Below, in pieces: positions 1 to 8,913 of a DNA stretch of 64,000 nt. Each line of letters starts with the position of its first letter. Position 1 is the first letter of the stretch. A program made the translations under genes and the position numbers. The notes beneath the pieces are model-generated. The model was not told the DNA's origin. It saw only the letters and a program-made list of their open reading frames with translations, and did no database searches. Source of the DNA: Lunatimonas lonarensis (GTDB taxonomy: Bacteria; Bacteroidota; Bacteroidia; Cytophagales; Cyclobacteriaceae); NCBI RefSeq assembly GCF_000390185.1, contig NZ_AQHR01000085.1, positions 248,001 through 312,000 of the forward strand, in the 5' to 3' direction.

Positions 1-1
1 A

Positions 2-124
2 AACACCAAAGCCTACGAATACCGAAACATCTCCTCCGAACGTATCCGTATTATACCCTACAGCTCGGAGATTTCCACCACCCAGCTGATTCAGCGGGTA
101 AAAACTTTGCTTTCCACGGAATGA
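2..124 (+). CDS. C-terminal end of a nucleotidyltransferase-like protein (partial)
   Basis: An open frame enters from the left edge and stops at TGA 122-124, giving about 40 residues. The end reads SSEISTTQLIQRV and then a short tail. An I-S-T-T/S-x-hydrophobic-I-x-R-I/V ending is typical of cytidylyl- and adenylyltransferases of the TagD/RfaE type, where the second conserved ISTT-like motif sits near the C-terminus. The start and the HxGH motif lie outside the window, so the substrate cannot be named. The next gene is convergent. Confidence 0.5.
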   Translation, partial: NTKAYEYRNISSERIRIIPYSSEISTTQLIQRVKTLLSTE

Positions 125-145
125 TATGGGCGAAGGGACGCTCTC

Positions 146-541
146 CTATAGATTCACTTCACGCCTTCCAAAAACAACCAACGCGAGAACATAGGCCAAT
201 AGAAAGACAATGACAAGGAGACTGAGGTAATCATCATACCTAAACCGGAACACCTCAAGCCAAACCAGCAGTTGGAGAATCAAAAACGACATCCCCACTA
301 CCCTAAGCGGCTTGGCTATTTTCACCTTACTTTCAAAACCTGTTATATCCAGTGGTTTTTGAGGTAGAGGCTCAGCGGTGTTTGATCGCACAAACCTAAC
401 CAGGGCATACCAAAATCCGGCACCCATGAACAATACGGCCAGGATAGGAACTAGCTTGTATTCCCCCGGGCTTACATACACGTAGATCAAAATGCCCACT
501 ACCCAGAGCGGGATAAGAAATGATGCATAATTTAGCCTCAT
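146..541 (-). CDS. Small integral membrane protein of unknown function
   Basis: 131 residues, not recognised as a named family. Four hydrophobic segments are visible, at about residues 7-24, 30-50, 80-97 and 105-124, separated by a short polar stretch around residues 52-75. No catalytic motif is seen. The ATG at 539-541 is the first start. It is the last of three leftward small genes (894-1517, 605-904, 146-541) that may be co-transcribed. Function unknown. Confidence 0.6.
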   Translation of the reverse strand: MRLNYASFLIPLWVVGILIYVYVSPGEYKLVPILAVLFMGAGFWYALVRFVRSNTAEPLPQKPLDITGFESKVKIAKPLRVVGMSFLILQLLVWLEVFRFRYDDYLSLLVIVFLLAYVLALVVFGRREVNL

Positions 542-604
542 AATCGTTTATAAAAAAACTCCCACCTTACTACAACCAGGGCACTGGATAACCCGCACTA
601 TTTA

Positions 605-904
605 CTAGCCCAACCTCATATAGTAGACCGCCACAAACACCAATGCCAGGTTAATCAATAGCCGAACCCCTGCCCAAACCTTGGCCCTTGTCGGATAGGC
701 CTGAGCCTTGGAGCCCAAATCGTATATCAGCTTACCAATCAACAGGATGTTTACTGCCAACAACGCCAGCACACCATACCACAGAACAAAGGGCCACTCG
801 AAAATCCGTATCAGTCCGGAAAATACGTACGCGGACATAGTCAGCACGCTGGTATTGCTTTGCAGTTCGCTTGGGTGGAAAAAGGAGGTGTTTTTAGTTT
901 CCAT
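605..904 (-). CDS. Small membrane protein of unknown function
   Basis: About 99 residues if translation starts at the ATG at 902-904. A start 51 bp further upstream (955) would add 17 hydrophobic residues but would overlap the preceding gene by 62 bp, so the inner ATG is preferred. It overlaps the stop of the lipoprotein gene by 11 bp. Hydrophobic segments occur at about residues 20-38, 42-60 and 77-95. No known family is recognised; it resembles the small membrane subunits that often sit beside lipoproteins of unknown role. Confidence 0.5.
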   Translation of the reverse strand: METKNTSFFHPSELQSNTSVLTMSAYVFSGLIRIFEWPFVLWYGVLALLAVNILLIGKLIYDLGSKAQAYPTRAKVWAGVRLLINLALVFVAVYYMRLG

Positions 905-1517
905 AATAACATTTAGTAAAATCAACAACCATAATACCAACCCCAATCCAACCAAGTGCTCTTCTACCTATAAGCCGTAAAGCCTTGGTGGCCGAAGCCA
1001 CAGATCCAAGCTGTTTAGTATTCAATATTATGTCATAGAAGCCCGCAGCACCCGTAGCGACACCTAAACAAGCGACTACTCGGGGATCAATAGAAACATC
1101 ATTTGAAGATATACTTTCCATACCAAAAATAAAAGAAAGTTCTGCAAACTGTGATTCCTCCAAACGAGCTATTTGAACTCTTTCTTCTAAAGAAAGAGAT
1201 TCATACATCTGAGTGCGAGTAACTGATTTCATAAGCTGGCTATGTAGTTCTCTTCCATTATGAACCAAAGGCTCAATGACAAGCTTAATTGATTGAGAAT
1301 ACTGATATGGATCGATCACTTGCCTCGCATATTCATTATTCAAATCCGTCAGCTTATGGAAAACCTCCATTATTGTGAGACTATCGATAATATACTCGGA
1401 TAAATCCAATTTTTGTTCTTCTTCGACATCCATAGAGCTTTCATCAGAACTAATACAACCGGTAAAAGCAACAAATAGCGTAAGTGTTGCTAAGCTGAAA
1501 AACAATTTTTTTTTCAT
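894..1517 (-). CDS. Lipoprotein with Gly/Ala-rich hydrophobic C-terminal tail
   Basis: 207 residues. A signal peptide ends in the lipobox FTGC, so Cys21 should be lipidated. An acidic linker (about residues 24-40) precedes a helical, charged middle region (45-130). The C-terminus (about 147-207) is different: rich in Gly, Ala and Val, with Cys150 and Cys203 near its two ends and the closing motif GWIGVGIMVVDF. The base composition is visibly AT-richer than the genes further right. The family is not recognised. The tail recalls hydrophobic bacteriocin-type or membrane-inserting peptides, but that is only an impression. Confidence 0.6.
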   Translation of the reverse strand: MKKKLFFSLATLTLFVAFTGCISSDESSMDVEEEQKLDLSEYIIDSLTIMEVFHKLTDLNNEYARQVIDPYQYSQSIKLVIEPLVHNGRELHSQLMKSVTRTQMYESLSLEERVQIARLEESQFAELSFIFGMESISSNDVSIDPRVVACLGVATGAAGFYDIILNTKQLGSVASATKALRLIGRRALGWIGVGIMVVDFTKCYYGN

Positions 1518-1814
1518 AACATAATTATTTTAGTTAATGGTTTAAATTTTGGGACACATCTAAATCCCAAAAAATCATCAATACGTAAATTTCGGGGAAG
1601 CTCACTGAAATTTCATTTCAGTCTTAGTCATTTTTTTTAATTTTTTATTCATTTTTTTGTTTAATCATCTCTAACTAACTAAAAACATTTCTAACCACTC
1701 TAGTTACAAAGAACCTAATAGACAAATAACCCCAGACCCACATCACCCAACACATACCGTTTAAAATCGACCAATTTTCCGTAATTTCCCACCCTAAAAC
1801 CAAATAGCTCTATA
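1518..1814. other. AT-rich intergenic region between divergent genes
   Basis: 297 bp between the lipoprotein gene (leftward) and the DUF1080 gene (rightward). It is very AT-rich, with long T runs around 1630-1665. It holds a perfect 7-bp hairpin, ctgaaat/atttcag at 1605-1621, followed on the + strand by T-rich sequence, which could be a terminator or a regulatory structure. No open frame is convincing. Promoters for both flanking genes should lie here. Confidence 0.4.
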
Positions 1815-2669
1815 ATGACTAGACTTTACATCGTATTTTTCACACTTGCCTGGATTTCCTGCGCGGGGCCACAATCCCAACAAGCAGAAATCAATGTGGC
1901 CGACGGATGGCGCACGCTCTTTAATGGCAAAGACCTGGAAAACTGGCGCATCAAAATCGCCAAACACGAACTGGATGAAAATTTTGCCAATACATTTCGT
2001 GTGGAAGACGGCCTCATGAAAGTACGCTATGACGGGTACGAAGCCTTTGATCGGCAGTACGGCCATATATTCTATGACGAACCGTTTTCCTATTACCTGT
2101 ACCGCGTAGAGTACCGCTTTGTCGGCGAACAAGCCCCCGAAGGCGAGGGCTGGGCCCTGCGCAACTCGGGCGTCATGCTGCACGGTCAGAAACCCGAAAC
2201 CATGACCAAAGACCAGGACTTCCCCATCTCCATCGAAGGCCAGCTCCTCGGTGGAGACGGCACCAACAACCGGACTACCTCCAACCTCTGTACACCCGGC
2301 ACCAACGTGGTGATCGACGACGAACTCTTTACCCCCCACTGCCTGAACTCCAGTTCCAAAACCTACCATGGAGAACAATGGGTAGTGGCTGATTTTCTGG
2401 TTCTGGGCGACAGCATCATCCACCATATCCTGGAAGGGGACACGGTATTGACCTACCATAAGCCCCAGATGGGTGGCGGCAACGTCAGCAACCACAATCC
2501 AGACGTGAAAAAAGACGGCCAACTCATCTCCGAAGGCTATATCTCCCTGCAAAGCGAGAGCCATCCCATCGACTTTCGTCGGGTGGAGATCTTCGACCTT
2601 TCCGGCTACCAAGCGGAGGGGCGATTGGAAGAAGCTCTACGTGCGCTGCGAAAAGCAGAAGGCTACTAA
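1815..2669 (+). CDS. DUF1080 (3-keto-disaccharide hydrolase-type) lipoprotein
   Basis: 284 residues. The N-terminus is a lipoprotein signal with lipobox WISC (Cys16), so the protein should be anchored outside the cytoplasm. The rest matches the DUF1080 (PF06439) concanavalin-like fold: it opens with GWRTLFNGKDLENW, and the core contains RNSGVMLHG and SIEGQLLGGDG, both typical of the family. Family members act on 3-keto glycosides made by Gfo/Idh/MocA oxidoreductases; whether this one does is inference, supported by several such oxidoreductases at 2.7-4.1 and 32-39 kb. Transcribed alone and closed by a strong hairpin. Confidence 0.85.
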   Translation: MTRLYIVFFTLAWISCAGPQSQQAEINVADGWRTLFNGKDLENWRIKIAKHELDENFANTFRVEDGLMKVRYDGYEAFDRQYGHIFYDEPFSYYLYRVEYRFVGEQAPEGEGWALRNSGVMLHGQKPETMTKDQDFPISIEGQLLGGDGTNNRTTSNLCTPGTNVVIDDELFTPHCLNSSSKTYHGEQWVVADFLVLGDSIIHHILEGDTVLTYHKPQMGGGNVSNHNPDVKKDGQLISEGYISLQSESHPIDFRRVEIFDLSGYQAEGRLEEALRALRKAEGY

Positions 2670-2674
2670 AAAAA

Positions 2675-2710
2675 TTACCCGAGAAGCGGATTCGTTCACT
2701 TCTCGGGTAA
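2675..2710. terminator. Bidirectional terminator hairpin
   Basis: Perfect 12-bp stem, ttacccgagaag (2675-2686) with cttctcgggtaa (2699-2710) and a 12-base loop, lying between the convergent DUF1080 and GH109-like genes. A-rich sequence on the left side gives a T tract on the minus strand. Confidence 0.8.
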
Positions 2711-2736
2711 AACCATTTCATTTAGCGTATTACAAA

Positions 2737-4146
2737 CTACACCCGTACTCCGGTGGTGCCGCCACCTGCCAAGGTGATGTCCACCGGCTTGTTGGATTGC
2801 CAGGAACCTGCGGTAAAATCGGGCACGTCGATCGAGTTGGAGCGATTGGCCACTGACCACTCACTTAGCGGCGTTATGGCAGACCAAAGCGCAGCATCGT
2901 ACACATCCTGATCCAACGGAAGTCCGTTTCGCAGGCAATCGATCATGCGCCAGTCCATCATAAAATCCATGCCTCCATGGCCTCCAATCTGCTTGGCCAT
3001 CTCCCCTACTTTTCGGACAATCTCCGGCGTATATTTTTCCTGTAACGCCTTCATATCTTCTTCCTTCAACCAGCCATGCCCATCGGATACTCCCTCCTGT
3101 GGCCATTTTTGCGCCATGGCCTTGGTGCCGCTTACCAAATGAATGCGGGAATACGGACGTGGAGAAGTCACATCATGCTGAATCATAATAGATCGGCCCT
3201 TTTTGGTCTTTACCATGGTGGTGTTCATGTTACCGCGATATCTTTCGTTGGCAAATGAATTGTAATAGGAGTCTTCGGCTGCAAGCTTTTGGGCGTGGGC
3301 CTGCATCATAAAGTCCTTGCTGGACAACGAGGTTAGGTAGTCCATCTGATCACCCCGGTTGATATCCATGATTTGGCAGATGGGGCCCAGCCCATGGGTT
3401 GGGTATAGGTTTCCATCTCTAAAATTTTCAATCAAACGCCACATTTCCTGATAACCCGACCCCTTTTTGAAATTGAGGTCGATCAGGTCGTGGATATAAG
3501 CACCCTCGCCATGAATGATTTCACCAAAATAGCCATCCCGCGCCATGCTCAGGGTCATCAGTTCAAAGAAATCATAGCAGCAGTTTTCGAGCATCATGCA
3601 ATGCTTCTTGGTACGCTCAGACGTCTCTACCAATTGCCAGCATTCTTCCAGCGTAACGGCAGCGGGCACTTCGGTGGCTGCATGCTTACCGGATTCCATC
3701 GCATACACCGCCATAGGGGTATGCCACTGCCAGGGCGTAGCGATGTAGATCAGATCCAGGTCATCCCTATCTACCATCTTCTTCCAGGCATAGGAACTGC
3801 CGCTGTAGGTAACAGGTTTGTGAGGGGTGCCCTCTAGACTCTTTACCACCTTATCCACCATTTCTGGACGTAGATCACAAAGGGCTTTGATTTCCACTCC
3901 TTCTATTTTGCTTAGCCGATTCACAGCTCCAGGTCCGCGCATGCCCAGCCCAATCACTCCCACCCGGACGGTATTTATCTTTGGTGCTGCAAAGCCGGAC
4001 ATGTTGAATCGCTGATTGTGTTTTCTCAGACTTTGGATCTTAACCTGGTCCAATTGCTCCTGACTGAAGCCACTGATTCCTGCTCCAACCAGTCCCATTC
4101 CCGCCAATCCGGATATCTTCAGAAAATCTCTTCTTTTGTTACTCAT
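2737..4146 (-). CDS. Tat-exported Gfo/Idh/MocA protein of the GH109 type
   Basis: 469 residues from the ATG at 4144-4146; an upstream ATG (4218) would place 24 extra residues before the Tat signal and is rejected. The N-terminus NKRRDFLKISG is a twin-arginine signal. A Rossmann fold follows with RVGVIGLGMRG (about 61-71), then EVP at 159-161 in the place of the usual EKP, and MLENCCYDFFELM near 185-197. This pattern matches glycoside hydrolase family 109, whose members use NAD in a redox-assisted cleavage of alpha-N-acetylgalactosaminides. The substrate here is not proven. It lies downstream of the NagX-like acyltransferase gene, probably in one operon. Confidence 0.85.
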   Translation of the reverse strand: MSNKRRDFLKISGLAGMGLVGAGISGFSQEQLDQVKIQSLRKHNQRFNMSGFAAPKINTVRVGVIGLGMRGPGAVNRLSKIEGVEIKALCDLRPEMVDKVVKSLEGTPHKPVTYSGSSYAWKKMVDRDDLDLIYIATPWQWHTPMAVYAMESGKHAATEVPAAVTLEECWQLVETSERTKKHCMMLENCCYDFFELMTLSMARDGYFGEIIHGEGAYIHDLIDLNFKKGSGYQEMWRLIENFRDGNLYPTHGLGPICQIMDINRGDQMDYLTSLSSKDFMMQAHAQKLAAEDSYYNSFANERYRGNMNTTMVKTKKGRSIMIQHDVTSPRPYSRIHLVSGTKAMAQKWPQEGVSDGHGWLKEEDMKALQEKYTPEIVRKVGEMAKQIGGHGGMDFMMDWRMIDCLRNGLPLDQDVYDAALWSAITPLSEWSVANRSNSIDVPDFTAGSWQSNKPVDITLAGGGTTGVRV

Positions 4147-4248
4147 ACTTACTGCTATAAAATTAATGTTATTGGGTTTCCGTAGATCAATTGCTCGGAA
4201 GGTAAGGTAAATCGCCAATTCCCCGTCCTCTTTTTACATGAACAGTGC

Positions 4249-5352
4249 TTATATCTTGAAGAATATTTTCTTTTTGTACAGAAAATAGCACAGGTACCAC
4301 ATGGCTCCCAAAGTCAATAGCGAGTTGATCAACTTCTGGAACGATTCGGGAACACCGATCGCTTCCAAGACGCCCATATTGAAGATTCCCACAAAACCGA
4401 AGAGCCACGATCCAAGTACGTTGGCGAATAGATAGATAAAGATCGGGTTCATTCCGACTATAATAAACCCGCGGGTCCAAGATTGCACCTTTTTCATATC
4501 CACCAGCCAGTAAAACAACGCCAAGGCAAGCAAGGCCCATCCTCCGGAGGCCAGCACGAAAGAAGTGGTACTGATCCGCTTGATGATCGGCGTCAAGGAG
4601 GTCCAGTCCAGGGCATAGCCCAATACCAGACTTGCCAGTCCAGCAAGCGCAAAGACTTTGATTTTCTGGTTATCGTCACGTTGGCTCAGGAGGAAGTTGC
4701 CACACATAGCCCCCCAGAGCGTGTGCACGGCAGTAGGTATGCAGTTGATGGCTACCCAACCGCCGCCGTTGATCTTACCCATCAACAACATATCGGTGTA
4801 GCTGCCAAAATTTTCACCCTTGACAAAGGGGGCTTCCGGGTTGTATAGTCGATACATCACCTCGGTGAGGATTAGCAGCCCCACGGATACGCCAAGCTGA
4901 ACCTTCCAAGGCTTTTGCAACAAGAAGTAGGTCAAAAGGATGGTAAAGGAAAGTTGGGTAAGCACGTTCCACAGCTCAAACACCAACTTTTGGCTGTATA
5001 CGCAATGAAGACCGGTGCCAAACAGAAACAGCAGAAAACAGCGCTTAAGGATGTGCCGGGTGACCTGTGAATTGTCTCCTCCTGCACTTAGGCGCTTATT
5101 GAGGGAAAAAGGCATGGCCACGCCCACGATAAACATAAAGAAAGGCTGTATCAAATCCCAAAACCTCAGTCCATTCCAGGGATGGTGGGTAAACTGAATC
5201 ATCAGGCTGTGTCCGAAGGAATCTTCCGGAAACATGCCGATCAAATGACGGTACAAGAGCGCACTCTCTGCAATCAGCAAGAACATAGTGATGCCCCTGT
5301 AAGCATCCAATGAAACCAACCGTTGCTGGCCTGTGAGGTTTGGTGTAGACAT
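4249..5352 (-). CDS. DUF5009 / NagX-like membrane acyltransferase
   Basis: 367 residues with about ten membrane segments. The N-terminal RLVSLDAYRGITMFLLI and the following WNGLRFWDLIQPFFMFIVG are hallmarks of the heparan-alpha-glucosaminide N-acetyltransferase-like (DUF5009, NagX) family, which is thought to move acyl groups onto amino sugars across the membrane. In this group R-G and the later HHPWNGLRFWD region carry the conserved residues. It is the first gene of a leftward pair with the GH109-like gene 102 bp downstream, which fits a role with N-acetylated sugars. Confidence 0.8.
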   Translation of the reverse strand: MSTPNLTGQQRLVSLDAYRGITMFLLIAESALLYRHLIGMFPEDSFGHSLMIQFTHHPWNGLRFWDLIQPFFMFIVGVAMPFSLNKRLSAGGDNSQVTRHILKRCFLLFLFGTGLHCVYSQKLVFELWNVLTQLSFTILLTYFLLQKPWKVQLGVSVGLLILTEVMYRLYNPEAPFVKGENFGSYTDMLLMGKINGGGWVAINCIPTAVHTLWGAMCGNFLLSQRDDNQKIKVFALAGLASLVLGYALDWTSLTPIIKRISTTSFVLASGGWALLALALFYWLVDMKKVQSWTRGFIIVGMNPIFIYLFANVLGSWLFGFVGIFNMGVLEAIGVPESFQKLINSLLTLGAMWYLCYFLYKKKIFFKI

Positions 5353-5572
5353 GTGGAGGGTAAATCGTTAGTCGCTTCAAAATAGGTTTAGATCAAGCAA
5401 ATTGACTAATCCGAAGAAAGGTCAACCCTCAAATATACTAGTTCCCGACAAACGCCCAAACAACTTTGCTTGGAATGGCTCAAAATACACCGTTCAGCAG
5501 AAAATAATAGGTAAAACTTGGGAAATCCATAAGATATTGCGGCCAAACTGGTATATTCATAAAAAAATACCT

Positions 5573-6679
5573 ATGAGATACCTTTTGCTTTTACTCGCAT
5601 CGTTTGCAATAGCCTGCACCGGCACAGCTCCCGGTGATCCTACCGAAACCAAAATCACAACAGAAGCCGATGTGAATCAACTGCTTCTCAAAGACCATAA
5701 GCCCGTATCCCTTTACAAAAATCAGCACACGCCGGTCAGCAAGGCAAAATTCCCGGTCATCGACATGCATTCCCATACCTATGCCCGCACGGTGGAAGAG
5801 TTGGACGCTTGGGTGGTAACCATGGACCGGGTGGGCATAGACAAAACGGTACTGCTAACCTATGAAACCGGTCCGAAATTCGATTCCCTGATGCAGGTGT
5901 ATTCCCGGCATGAGGGGCGGTTTTTACTTTTCTGTGGATTTGACTATACGGGCTACGACGAGCCGGGATTTGGACCGGCAGCCGTGAAGGAGCTGGAACG
6001 CTGCGTAGCCGCCGGAGCGGTGGGTGTAGGCGAACTGGGCGATAAGGGATCCGGATTATTTTACTCCCGGCCTACCAAGGCCTATGGGATGCACGTAAAC
6101 GATGCCCGCATGAAGCCCCTGCTGGAAAAATGTGCGGAGCTCAATATCCCCATCAATATCCATGTAGCCGAACCTATCTGGATGTACCAACCCATGGATG
6201 AAACCAATGACGGCCTGATGAATGCCTTCCGCTGGAGACTGGATGACAAAGAAGGCATCGTAGACCATGCCGGCATGCTGGAAACCCTGGAGGATGCAGT
6301 AGCACAAAACCCAAAGACCACCTTTATCGCCTGCCATTACGGTAACTGTTCCTACGACCTGAGCATCGTCGGAAACATGCTGGACAAATACCCCAACCTC
6401 TACTTGGACAACAGCGCAAGGTATGCGGAAACAGCCACCATCCCCCGTACCGTAAACAAGTTTTACAGCCGCTATGCCGACCGAATACTCTACGGAACCG
6501 ACATGGGCAGAAACGAGGCCATGTACCTGACGACCTTTCGGATCATGGAAACGGAAGACGAGCATTTTTACGACAGGGGAATCTCGGGATACCACTGGCC
6601 TATGAACGGCTATGGACTGAGTGAAGAGGTATTGAAGAAAGTGTACCACGATAATGCCAAAAAAATGCTGGGGCTTTGA
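5573..6679 (+). CDS. Lipoprotein amidohydrolase (amidohydrolase 2 type)
   Basis: 368 residues from the ATG at 5573. Earlier in-frame codons back to 5402 have no signal-peptide character, whereas MRYLLLLLASFAIAC is a clean lipoprotein signal (Cys15). The body is a metal-dependent TIM barrel: DMHSHT (His66, His68) at the first strand, NIHVAEPIW, then ACHYGN and YGTDMGR supplying the later His and the catalytic Asp. This is the PF04909 pattern seen in decarboxylase- and lactonase-like enzymes. The substrate is unknown. It faces away from the GH109/NagX-like pair. A CAACTTTG element at 5461-5468 could be a -7 promoter box. Confidence 0.8.
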   Translation: MRYLLLLLASFAIACTGTAPGDPTETKITTEADVNQLLLKDHKPVSLYKNQHTPVSKAKFPVIDMHSHTYARTVEELDAWVVTMDRVGIDKTVLLTYETGPKFDSLMQVYSRHEGRFLLFCGFDYTGYDEPGFGPAAVKELERCVAAGAVGVGELGDKGSGLFYSRPTKAYGMHVNDARMKPLLEKCAELNIPINIHVAEPIWMYQPMDETNDGLMNAFRWRLDDKEGIVDHAGMLETLEDAVAQNPKTTFIACHYGNCSYDLSIVGNMLDKYPNLYLDNSARYAETATIPRTVNKFYSRYADRILYGTDMGRNEAMYLTTFRIMETEDEHFYDRGISGYHWPMNGYGLSEEVLKKVYHDNAKKMLGL

Positions 6680-6834
6680 GCCAAGCTATCGTTCCCGGTC
6701 AAACGCAGACAGGGATTTTTATGACTGAACTTCCTTCGAATAGCTAAATTTTAATTTTGGCATATTAGGTTTCCTAAGAAGCACAAAAAGCCTTTTTGTA
6801 TACGATATCTGAAGCTATGCCTAGTATTTCATGA

Positions 6835-7848
6835 TTATTCTTTGTAGGGGCCAAGAAATTTATCTCCATTGAAATGTACTAAATGGTCAGGATTATCTGC
6901 TATCCATACTTCTGTCTCCCAAGCTATCTCGGTCATAAATTGCCTAAACTTTTGCCTGTTCAAAAAGGCTGTTACAAAAACAATGTCAGCTTTACAGTCC
7001 TTGGTAAGTTTTTGAAGTTGAATTAATCGAAGCTCGCTAATCGGACCCGAAGAGTGAACTGCTTCTATCAAGTAGAGCCAATTCCGTTTCTTTGAATAGG
7101 CAATTACATCTGGCAACTCTTCATGTGAAATCTCAAAGAAATTCAGTTCTTCAAGTTTTTCATTTTCTAGGTAAAGATATTTGTCAGAAGTATCTCCTAC
7201 GTAAAGAACTTCGGCACCGTGTCCATATCTTGGCAAAAAATCTTCTATAATTGCTTTTTGTAGGTCGTTGTGTTCTCCTGCCGAAAAAGTCAATACTCCA
7301 CCTGAGGGAAGTGTAACATTAACTTTTGCGATTTCCCTTTCCCTTTTCAGTTTTTTGCTTAAAGGCTCTATATTCTTTAACTTTTCCGAGACCATTTTCT
7401 CCCAACCCTTTGAGCCAAAACTCCTTAGAAGTTCAGCGTAAGTTGGATTGATTGAGTAGCCACGAGTTGAGTCATTGGTTGCTGAATTTGGGCTTGATTG
7501 CAAGACTACTTCTGCAACTGTTAGTAGTTTTAAGTCTTTTCTCCGAATATCATCATAAGAACCTGAACTAATATTTTCTCCAAAATGCTTGTTCAGGTAA
7601 ATTATAATATCTCTTGTTTTGAGAGCGTATCCACTATTCAAATCTTTTGTTTTTTTGAAGTCTGCAATCTTTTTAATGTCGCCACTTGCTAAAAATGCAA
7701 TTGCCATTCTTTCCAATCTTCTTGGAGTGGCATCTAAAGGGATCCCAAAAGTATCAAGGATATAAAGCGTGGTATTTATCAGTTCCTGCACCTGTGGTGT
7801 TTTTTCACGAAAGGTTTTTGATTTATCGGGACTGATATACTGCTTCAT
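6835..7848 (-). CDS. Type II restriction endonuclease, BsuBI/PstI family
   Basis: 337 residues from the ATG at 7846-7848; a TTG two codons upstream is possible but less likely. The N-terminal half (about 1-170) is a helical region. The catalytic C-terminal half shows the family marks GEHND (191-195), LYVGDTSDK (215-223), LPDVIAY (245-251) and EAVHSSGPI (262-270), which together form the PD-(D/E)xK-like active site of BsuBI/PstI enzymes (PF06616). PstI and BsuBI cut CTGCAG, but the target here is not established. It overlaps the methyltransferase by 26 bp and is translated after it. Base composition is AT-richer than the neighbours, suggesting transfer. Confidence 0.9.
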   Translation of the reverse strand: MKQYISPDKSKTFREKTPQVQELINTTLYILDTFGIPLDATPRRLERMAIAFLASGDIKKIADFKKTKDLNSGYALKTRDIIIYLNKHFGENISSGSYDDIRRKDLKLLTVAEVVLQSSPNSATNDSTRGYSINPTYAELLRSFGSKGWEKMVSEKLKNIEPLSKKLKREREIAKVNVTLPSGGVLTFSAGEHNDLQKAIIEDFLPRYGHGAEVLYVGDTSDKYLYLENEKLEELNFFEISHEELPDVIAYSKKRNWLYLIEAVHSSGPISELRLIQLQKLTKDCKADIVFVTAFLNRQKFRQFMTEIAWETEVWIADNPDHLVHFNGDKFLGPYKE

Positions 7849-8854
7849 TCTCAAATAATTTTAGTTGTTCGTGTTCTGTGATGATATAGTTATTTTCGGC
7901 TTCACCAATCAAATGATTTTTGATGTTTAAAGCCAAATGATATGCAAAATTTGGGGCAACGGCATTGCCAATTTGATTGTATTGATGAGTTTCTGTGCCT
8001 GAAAACTCGAACCAATCAGGAAAACTTTGAAGTCTTGCAGCTTCTCGAACTGTGATTCTTCGTCTGCGGCCGTCTTTTAACCTTACTCGGTGCATATCTC
8101 CAGTTGCACCTGCTAAATTCCTGCAAGTCAACGTTCTTGCTGGTCTATCTAAATATAAATCTCTTGGATTGATACATTTTGATGCTTTTTCGTAATTCGC
8201 AACATACCTGTCCATTGATTCCGTAAAAAACTTAGAATCTTCATCAAATTGAAAGGCAAGCTCGCCCAAGGCTTGACCTGCTGTTACTTTTCGGCTTACC
8301 TTTCTCGGAAGATTTATTTTTTGCTTTGAGCCAATAACAATAACACGTTCCCTATTTTGCGGAACCTCAAAGTTAACAGCATTTAAAAGTGCATAGTTTA
8401 TATAATATCCTAAACTCTCAAGTTCTTCAATCACTTCTTTTAGATACCATTTGTTTTTGTAAAGCATTCCCCGAACATTTTCAAAAAGCAACACTTCTGG
8501 GTCAAGCTGTCTTATTGCTGACAAAAAAATCGGAAATCCGTCTCTTGAATCTTTTAAGCCAAGTTGTTTTCCGCCAACACTAAATGGTTGGCAAGGTGGG
8601 CCGCCTATTACAATGTCAGCTTTAGGGTATGTTGTCTCAATTGTCAACTTTTCGTTGAAGCACTCACCAATTAAGTTTTTATTGTAAGTATTGGTTGCCT
8701 GTTCGTCCATTTCATAGCCAACCGTTTTAAATCCATTTGCCTCAAAACCAAGGGAAAGTCCACCGCAACCCGCAAAAAGGTCAACCACTGTTTTGTTTAA
8801 ATCAGTGTCAATCCAAGGTTTCAGTTTTTTATTTATTTCTTCCCAATATTCCAT
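7823..8854 (-). CDS. DNA (cytosine-5-)-methyltransferase
   Basis: 343 residues with the full set of m5C motifs in order: motif I DLFAGCGGLSLGFE (25-38), motif IV GGPPCQPFS with catalytic Cys88, motif VI ENVRGM (125-130), motif VIII QNRERV (166-171), then a target recognition region of about 90 residues, and motifs IX-X with REAARLQSFPDWF and IGNAVAP. It modifies one strand base in the recognition site of the overlapping endonuclease. The unusual point is that PstI/BsuBI-type endonucleases are classically partnered by N6-adenine methyltransferases. The gene is AT-rich, like its partner. Confidence 0.95.
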   Translation of the reverse strand: MEYWEEINKKLKPWIDTDLNKTVVDLFAGCGGLSLGFEANGFKTVGYEMDEQATNTYNKNLIGECFNEKLTIETTYPKADIVIGGPPCQPFSVGGKQLGLKDSRDGFPIFLSAIRQLDPEVLLFENVRGMLYKNKWYLKEVIEELESLGYYINYALLNAVNFEVPQNRERVIVIGSKQKINLPRKVSRKVTAGQALGELAFQFDEDSKFFTESMDRYVANYEKASKCINPRDLYLDRPARTLTCRNLAGATGDMHRVRLKDGRRRRITVREAARLQSFPDWFEFSGTETHQYNQIGNAVAPNFAYHLALNIKNHLIGEAENNYIITEHEQLKLFENEAVYQSR

Positions 8855-8913
8855 GGTCTAAAGGTACGATTTTTTGCTGTGGTTGCGGTTTCTCTGACTT
8901 GCATACAACTTGA

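Noticed and set aside
1794-2612. Long minus-strand frame opposite the DUF1080 gene (272 codons)
   Set aside because: It mirrors the codon structure of a well-supported DUF1080 gene and has no family resemblance or signal.
6056-6649. Minus-strand frame opposite the amidohydrolase gene
   Set aside because: Antisense shadow of a gene with clear active-site motifs.
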